In this document: positions 59,885-63,553 of the stretch, one piece after another
How positions within the stretch are numbered: the first letter of the stretch is position 1
Layout: each line of letters begins with the position of its first letter
Assembly: GCA_937903155.1 (NCBI GenBank)
Contig: CALCZU010000011.1
Location: forward strand, 1 to 63,553
Reading direction: 5' to 3'
Length of the DNA stretch: 63,553 nucleotides
Origin: an uncultured Bdellovibrionales bacterium
GTDB taxonomy: Bacteria > Bdellovibrionota > FAC87 > UBA2466
The notes under the pieces: model-generated
What the model was told of the DNA's origin: nothing
The model's input: the letters and a program-made list of their open reading frames with translations, nothing else
Databases searched by the model: none
Made by a program: the position numbers and the translations under genes

Positions 59885-62800
59885 TTGTTTGTTGAACTAA
59901 AATGTAAATCAAATTTTTCATTTTTAAGAGGCGCTGCGGATGCCCGCGATTACATTGTTCGGGCAGCGCAACTTCAAATGCCAGCAGTTGCGATCACCGA
60001 TATCAATGGAGTGTATGGAATTCCCAGGGCTTATGAAGTTGCAAAAAAAATCCCGCATCTTAAATTGATTACGGGTGCTGAACTCACTCTCTCTGATCAT
60101 CCGAATCTCACTCTGTTAGTCCAAAATAGAGCTTCTTACGGGCTTTTGTGTGTGATTCTCACAGCACTTCATTCGGGGAAAGAAAAAGGGAAGGGTTCTC
60201 TGAAACTCGCAGAGCTTTTTAGTTTTTTAGAAAAGGATAAACGCTCGTCAGGGCTTATCGCATTCTCAGAAGTAAAACCGACGACCGCATTCTCTGAACT
60301 AAAAGAGATGTTTTCAGAGAGGCTGTATCTTCCTCTTTGCCGTTATTTGGATGGTTTAGATGAAAAACGGACGTGTGAAGCCCTCGAACAAAGTCGGAAA
60401 TACGGGATTAAAGTCTTTGCGACCAATGATGTCCATTACCATCTGCCTGAAAGAAAAAGGCTCCAAGATTGCCTGACCTGCATTCGTGAAGGGGTTACCT
60501 TACAAACCGCGGGAAAGAAGTTATTTAAAAATTCCGAACGGTATTTAAAATCTCCTTTGCAAATGCGGGCGCTTTTTAAAGAAATGCCTCAAATGATACA
60601 TGCGACGGAAGAAATTGCAGAGCGCTGTACGTTTTCGCTATCAGAATTGACCTACACTTATCCTGTCGAGTTGATCCCTGACGGACACACGCCGCAAAGT
60701 TATCTCGAAGATTTAGTTTTAAAAGGCGCGCATCAGATTTACAAAGGCGTGATTTCTTCGGCTGTCGACGAGCAAATTCGAAAAGAATTGGCATTGATTC
60801 AAGAAAAAAATTACGCGAGTTATTTTTTGACGATTTATGATGTCGTTGAGTTTGCTCGTCGTAAAAATATTATTTGTCAGGGACGAGGGTCGGCCGCGAA
60901 TTCGATCACCTGCTATTGTTTAGGCGTGACCGCGATTGATCCCGTTCGGATGAATCTTCTTTTTGAACGCTTTATTAGCGAGGAAAGAGACGAGCCACCC
61001 GATATCGATGTCGACTTTGAACACGAAAGAAGAGAAGAAATCATCCAATATATTTATTCACGCTATGGTCGCGACCGAGCGGCGATGGTTTCGGCCGTCA
61101 GAACTTACCAAAGAAAGAGTTCTTTTTTAGAACTGAGTAAAGCGATTGGAATTCCTGTCGGAACGATTTCGGCGAGTGCGTTAAAACGAGATTTTGAGAA
61201 GCTTGCAAGAGACCTTAAAGAGAAAAAAGAAGTCTTACAATCACTGAGAGAAGAGTTACTCGACTTTCCTCGACATCTCTCGATTCATTCGGGCGGATTT
61301 ACTTTGTCCCACGAACCCATCACCGAAACTGTCCCGGTCGAACCCGCGCGGATGAAAGATCGAACAATTATTCAATGGGATAAAAATGATCTAGATACGG
61401 TAGGGCTTTTAAAACTCGATATTCTTTCTTTGGGGTTTTTAACCGCGCTTCACAAATGCGCAGATTATATCGGAATCCATTGGCACGATATTCCGAGCGA
61501 AGATAAAGCGACTTACGACATGATTTGCAAAGCAGAGACTGAAGGCTGTTTTCAAATTGAGTCTCGAGCGCAAAAAGCGATGCTTCCGAGAACTCAACCC
61601 CGAACGTTTTACGATTTAGTCGTTCAAGTCGCCATTGTCAGACCGGGACCCAATGTGGGCGAGATGATTACGCCTTATATGAAAAGACGGGATGCCGCTC
61701 GAGCGGGAAACCCTTATCGTCTACCGGATCCGGATCTCGAGCCCGCATTAGGCCGAACTTATGGAATCCCTATCTTTCAAGAACAGATTATGAAAGTGGC
61801 GATTCTAAAAGCGGGGTTTTCGGCAGGAGAAGCGGATCAGTTAAGACGGGCGATTGCGTCTTGGCGATCGGCCGAAGCCGTTGAAACCATGGGGGGGCGG
61901 TTGTACCAAGGACTCATTAAAAGCGGCGTCGACAAGAAATGGGCAGATGAACTTTTTGGCTATTTGAAGGGATATGCTCATTATGGATTTCCCGAGTCTC
62001 ATGCTGCTTCTTTTGCAAAGATTGCTTATTGCTCAGCGTATTTGAAATGCCATCATCCTGCAGAATTTCTGTGTGCGTTAGTCAATTCTCAACCGATGGG
62101 ATTTTATGCCATCGACACACTGATCAACGAAGCGAAACGCCAAGGGGTGAGGGTGCTTCCGATTGATCCTAATCTCTCGGATTGGGATGCCAAGATGGAA
62201 AAAAAGAATACGGTTCGAATGGGTTTTCGCAATGTTCGAAAAATTCACGAACAAGATATTCGTTGGATGAATGCAACGCATGAGCGCGAGTTAAAAGAAT
62301 CGGATATCAAAGGCTCTTCTACCCAAGAAGAGATGCACCGTCATTTCCTAGTTTTAGAATCCGAACGCATTGATAAACCTTTTGAGAGCCTATTCGATTT
62401 TATCAAACGCACTAAACTTTCAAGAGATGTCATTGAGCTTATGGCTTTAGCGGATGTTTTTTCGTGCTTTGGTTGTGATCAAAGACATACGTTTTGGAAT
62501 TCCATCGCATTTCATAACCTCTTTGATCAGAAAAACTCGGCCCAATTGCTTCTCTTTTCAGAGAATCCGATGCCTGAGGGCGGTCAGATTTTTGAGGCAA
62601 TGACGTTGCTAGAATCGATTTCTGCAGACTATCGAGCCCTCGGGTATTCGGTTCGAGGAAACCCGATGACAGCATTAAGAAAGTCGATGCCAGAATTACC
62701 TAAACTCACAAGCCGACAAGCAAAAACTCTACGACATGGGACGCAATTGTATTACGCAGGAATTTTAACAGTGAATCAGAGACCTCCGACCGCGAAAGGG

Positions 62801-63052
62801 GTCGCATTTCTGACGGTAGAAGACGACGAAGGCAGTTTAGACTTTATTGTAAAAAAAGAGACTTATGAAAAGTATGAAGACATTATCCGCAATAATCGCT
62901 TCCTAAAAATCAAAGGAAAAGTCCAGCGTCGCGGAAATGCGCTTTCAATTATCGTCGATGAAGTCAGCGCGTTTACCATTCGTGGCGCGAGCGAAAAATC
63001 CGTCACCCATGGAGCAACGAGCCGCAATTTTGGAAGTCCTATTAAACTTTAA
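59885..63052 (+). CDS. dnaE2: error-prone DNA polymerase DnaE2
   Basis: 1,055 residues from TTG 59885 after GAGGTG. The N-terminal PHP domain begins ELKCKSNFSFLRGAADARDY; the usual His of ELHCLS is Lys, so nuclease activity is unlikely. The catalytic site is PPDIDVDFEHERREE; other family motifs are QGRGSAANSITCYCLG, DFPRHLSIHSGGFTLS and YGIPIFQEQIMKVA. The OB domain near residues 960-1040 ends the protein. It makes mutagenic translesion products in the SOS response. Converges with the next gene with overlapping stop codons. Confidence 0.97.
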   Translation: MFVELKCKSNFSFLRGAADARDYIVRAAQLQMPAVAITDINGVYGIPRAYEVAKKIPHLKLITGAELTLSDHPNLTLLVQNRASYGLLCVILTALHSGKEKGKGSLKLAELFSFLEKDKRSSGLIAFSEVKPTTAFSELKEMFSERLYLPLCRYLDGLDEKRTCEALEQSRKYGIKVFATNDVHYHLPERKRLQDCLTCIREGVTLQTAGKKLFKNSERYLKSPLQMRALFKEMPQMIHATEEIAERCTFSLSELTYTYPVELIPDGHTPQSYLEDLVLKGAHQIYKGVISSAVDEQIRKELALIQEKNYASYFLTIYDVVEFARRKNIICQGRGSAANSITCYCLGVTAIDPVRMNLLFERFISEERDEPPDIDVDFEHERREEIIQYIYSRYGRDRAAMVSAVRTYQRKSSFLELSKAIGIPVGTISASALKRDFEKLARDLKEKKEVLQSLREELLDFPRHLSIHSGGFTLSHEPITETVPVEPARMKDRTIIQWDKNDLDTVGLLKLDILSLGFLTALHKCADYIGIHWHDIPSEDKATYDMICKAETEGCFQIESRAQKAMLPRTQPRTFYDLVVQVAIVRPGPNVGEMITPYMKRRDAARAGNPYRLPDPDLEPALGRTYGIPIFQEQIMKVAILKAGFSAGEADQLRRAIASWRSAEAVETMGGRLYQGLIKSGVDKKWADELFGYLKGYAHYGFPESHAASFAKIAYCSAYLKCHHPAEFLCALVNSQPMGFYAIDTLINEAKRQGVRVLPIDPNLSDWDAKMEKKNTVRMGFRNVRKIHEQDIRWMNATHERELKESDIKGSSTQEEMHRHFLVLESERIDKPFESLFDFIKRTKLSRDVIELMALADVFSCFGCDQRHTFWNSIAFHNLFDQKNSAQLLLFSENPMPEGGQIFEAMTLLESISADYRALGYSVRGNPMTALRKSMPELPKLTSRQAKTLRHGTQLYYAGILTVNQRPPTAKGVAFLTVEDDEGSLDFIVKKETYEKYEDIIRNNRFLKIKGKVQRRGNALSIIVDEVSAFTIRGASEKSVTHGATSRNFGSPIKL

Positions 63053-63450
63053 TGCTTAAAGCCCGTGACTTTATCAATCTTCGCTTTTTGAAAGTGCTCA
63101 ATCGTGCGATCTTTTTTGACGATAATCCCACTGCCATAAAGTGTTTTTGTTTTTAAATTCACAAGATGGGTGATTTGATCCCCATAGCCTTTTTCATACC
63201 AACCTAAAAAGTATTCTCCATTTTCGGTCTTATAAGCTTTATACGGAAAAGGCCCCCACCAATCGTTTGCCGCTTCTCCACTGAGAAAGCGGTAGAGAAC
63301 TCCTTTGGGAGTATATTTAACATTGTAAGAACCACCATCCGAGTAAGTATAAGTAATCTCAACTCCATCTAAGTCATGCGTCAATGGAGCTTCAGTTGAA
63401 AAGAGTGGAAGTGTGAAAAACAAAAATAAAGACACGAATTTTAATTTCAT
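63049..63450 (-). CDS. secreted MoaF/PadC-like calycin-fold protein
   Basis: 133 residues with a signal peptide (FVSLFLFFTLPLFSTEA). Mature strands LDGVEITYTYSDGGSYNVKY, NDWWGPFPYKAYKTENGEYF and LGWYEKGYGDQITHLVNLKT resemble the MoaF N-terminal and phenolic-acid decarboxylase barrel. Catalytic Tyr/Arg pairs are not assured. The ligand is unknown. Its stop overlaps that of dnaE2. Confidence 0.6.
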   Translation of the reverse strand: MKLKFVSLFLFFTLPLFSTEAPLTHDLDGVEITYTYSDGGSYNVKYTPKGVLYRFLSGEAANDWWGPFPYKAYKTENGEYFLGWYEKGYGDQITHLVNLKTKTLYGSGIIVKKDRTIEHFQKAKIDKVTGFKH

Positions 63451-63500
63451 TCCTCGAATTTAGCACAGTAAGTGGAATCTCTGTTGAAAAGATCGACATT

Positions 63501-63553
63501 CCGTCATTGCGAGGGTGCGCAGCACCCGCGGCAACCTTTGTGCGCTGAGATCG
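63501..63553 (+). repeat. dispersed repeat, GTGCGCAGCAC variant, cut by window end
   Basis: CGTCATTGCGAGGGTGCGCAG then CACCCGCGGCAACCTTTGTG. Its core equals the variant at 2179 and its right flank matches the 50108 pair reversed, tying the two subtypes together. Confidence 0.85.

Noticed and set aside
1..63553. CRISPR arrays, prophage or complete insertion sequence
   Set aside because: No regularly spaced repeats, no transposase, capsid or integrase gene is visible.

Overview
This window looks like chromosome from a flagellated Gram-negative bacterium of the Bdellovibrionota type (Bdellovibrio-like). That is an inference from gene content: a flagellin/FliD/FliS block, meso-DAP-type MurE, an FtsI with a C-terminal PASTA domain, a lysine-rich SWIB protein, an ImuA-ImuB-DnaE2 mutagenesis cassette, many exported hypothetical proteins and frequent TTG/GTG starts. 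Gene density is high, no gap without a gene exceeds 300 bp, and I see no rRNA, CRISPR array, transposase or phage.

Layout. 1-2,107: end of a four-helix-bundle gene, a lipoprotein and a secreted repeat protein. 2,222-8,313 (minus): late flagellar genes (flagellin, a small gene, fliD, fliS, a FliT-like gene, a TPR gene and its coupled partner), with a perfect sigma-28 promoter before flagellin. Two long hairpins bracket a small secreted-protein gene inside this block. 8,444-22,459 (plus): an interrupted division and cell-wall (dcw) cluster, rsmH-ftsL-ftsI, then terC and two small genes, murE-murF, then a secreted protein, an FkbM methyltransferase and a GT-C-like membrane protein, then mraY-murD. 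22,500-31,755: GIY-YIG protein among dispersed repeats, acyl-CoA synthetase, orphan TadB/TadC-like pair, a secreted protein resembling N-terminal glutamine amidases, glycyl-tRNA synthetase and pyruvate phosphate dikinase. 31,778-41,992: SMC, carboxypeptidase, TrmB-like methyltransferase, thymidine kinase, ICMT-like enzyme, SWIB protein, PlsC-methyltransferase-HD operon and tRNA-Ala(UGC). 42,068-57,841: trypsin-like protease, glycosyltransferase, CxxCH protein, cold-shock protein, MFS and ABC exporters, M20 peptidase, and small stress or housekeeping genes (CsbD, TetR, BI-1, Dps, TrmO, DoxX, GNAT). 57,920-63,052: imuA-imuB-dnaE2 behind a promoter overlapped by a 22-bp perfect palindrome. The window ends with a secreted MoaF-like protein and a repeat fragment.

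The most unusual feature is the pair of long hairpins at 6,710-6,859 and 7,322-7,460. They carry nearly the same 58-59-nt loop in opposite orientations, but their 46- and 40-bp arms differ in sequence between copies while remaining self-complementary within each. Other notable items are a dispersed 'TTGCGAGGAGCGAAGCGACG' repeat family whose paired copies covary, a terminator embedded in a signal-peptide coding region, and the putative exported Nt-Gln-amidase-like protein.
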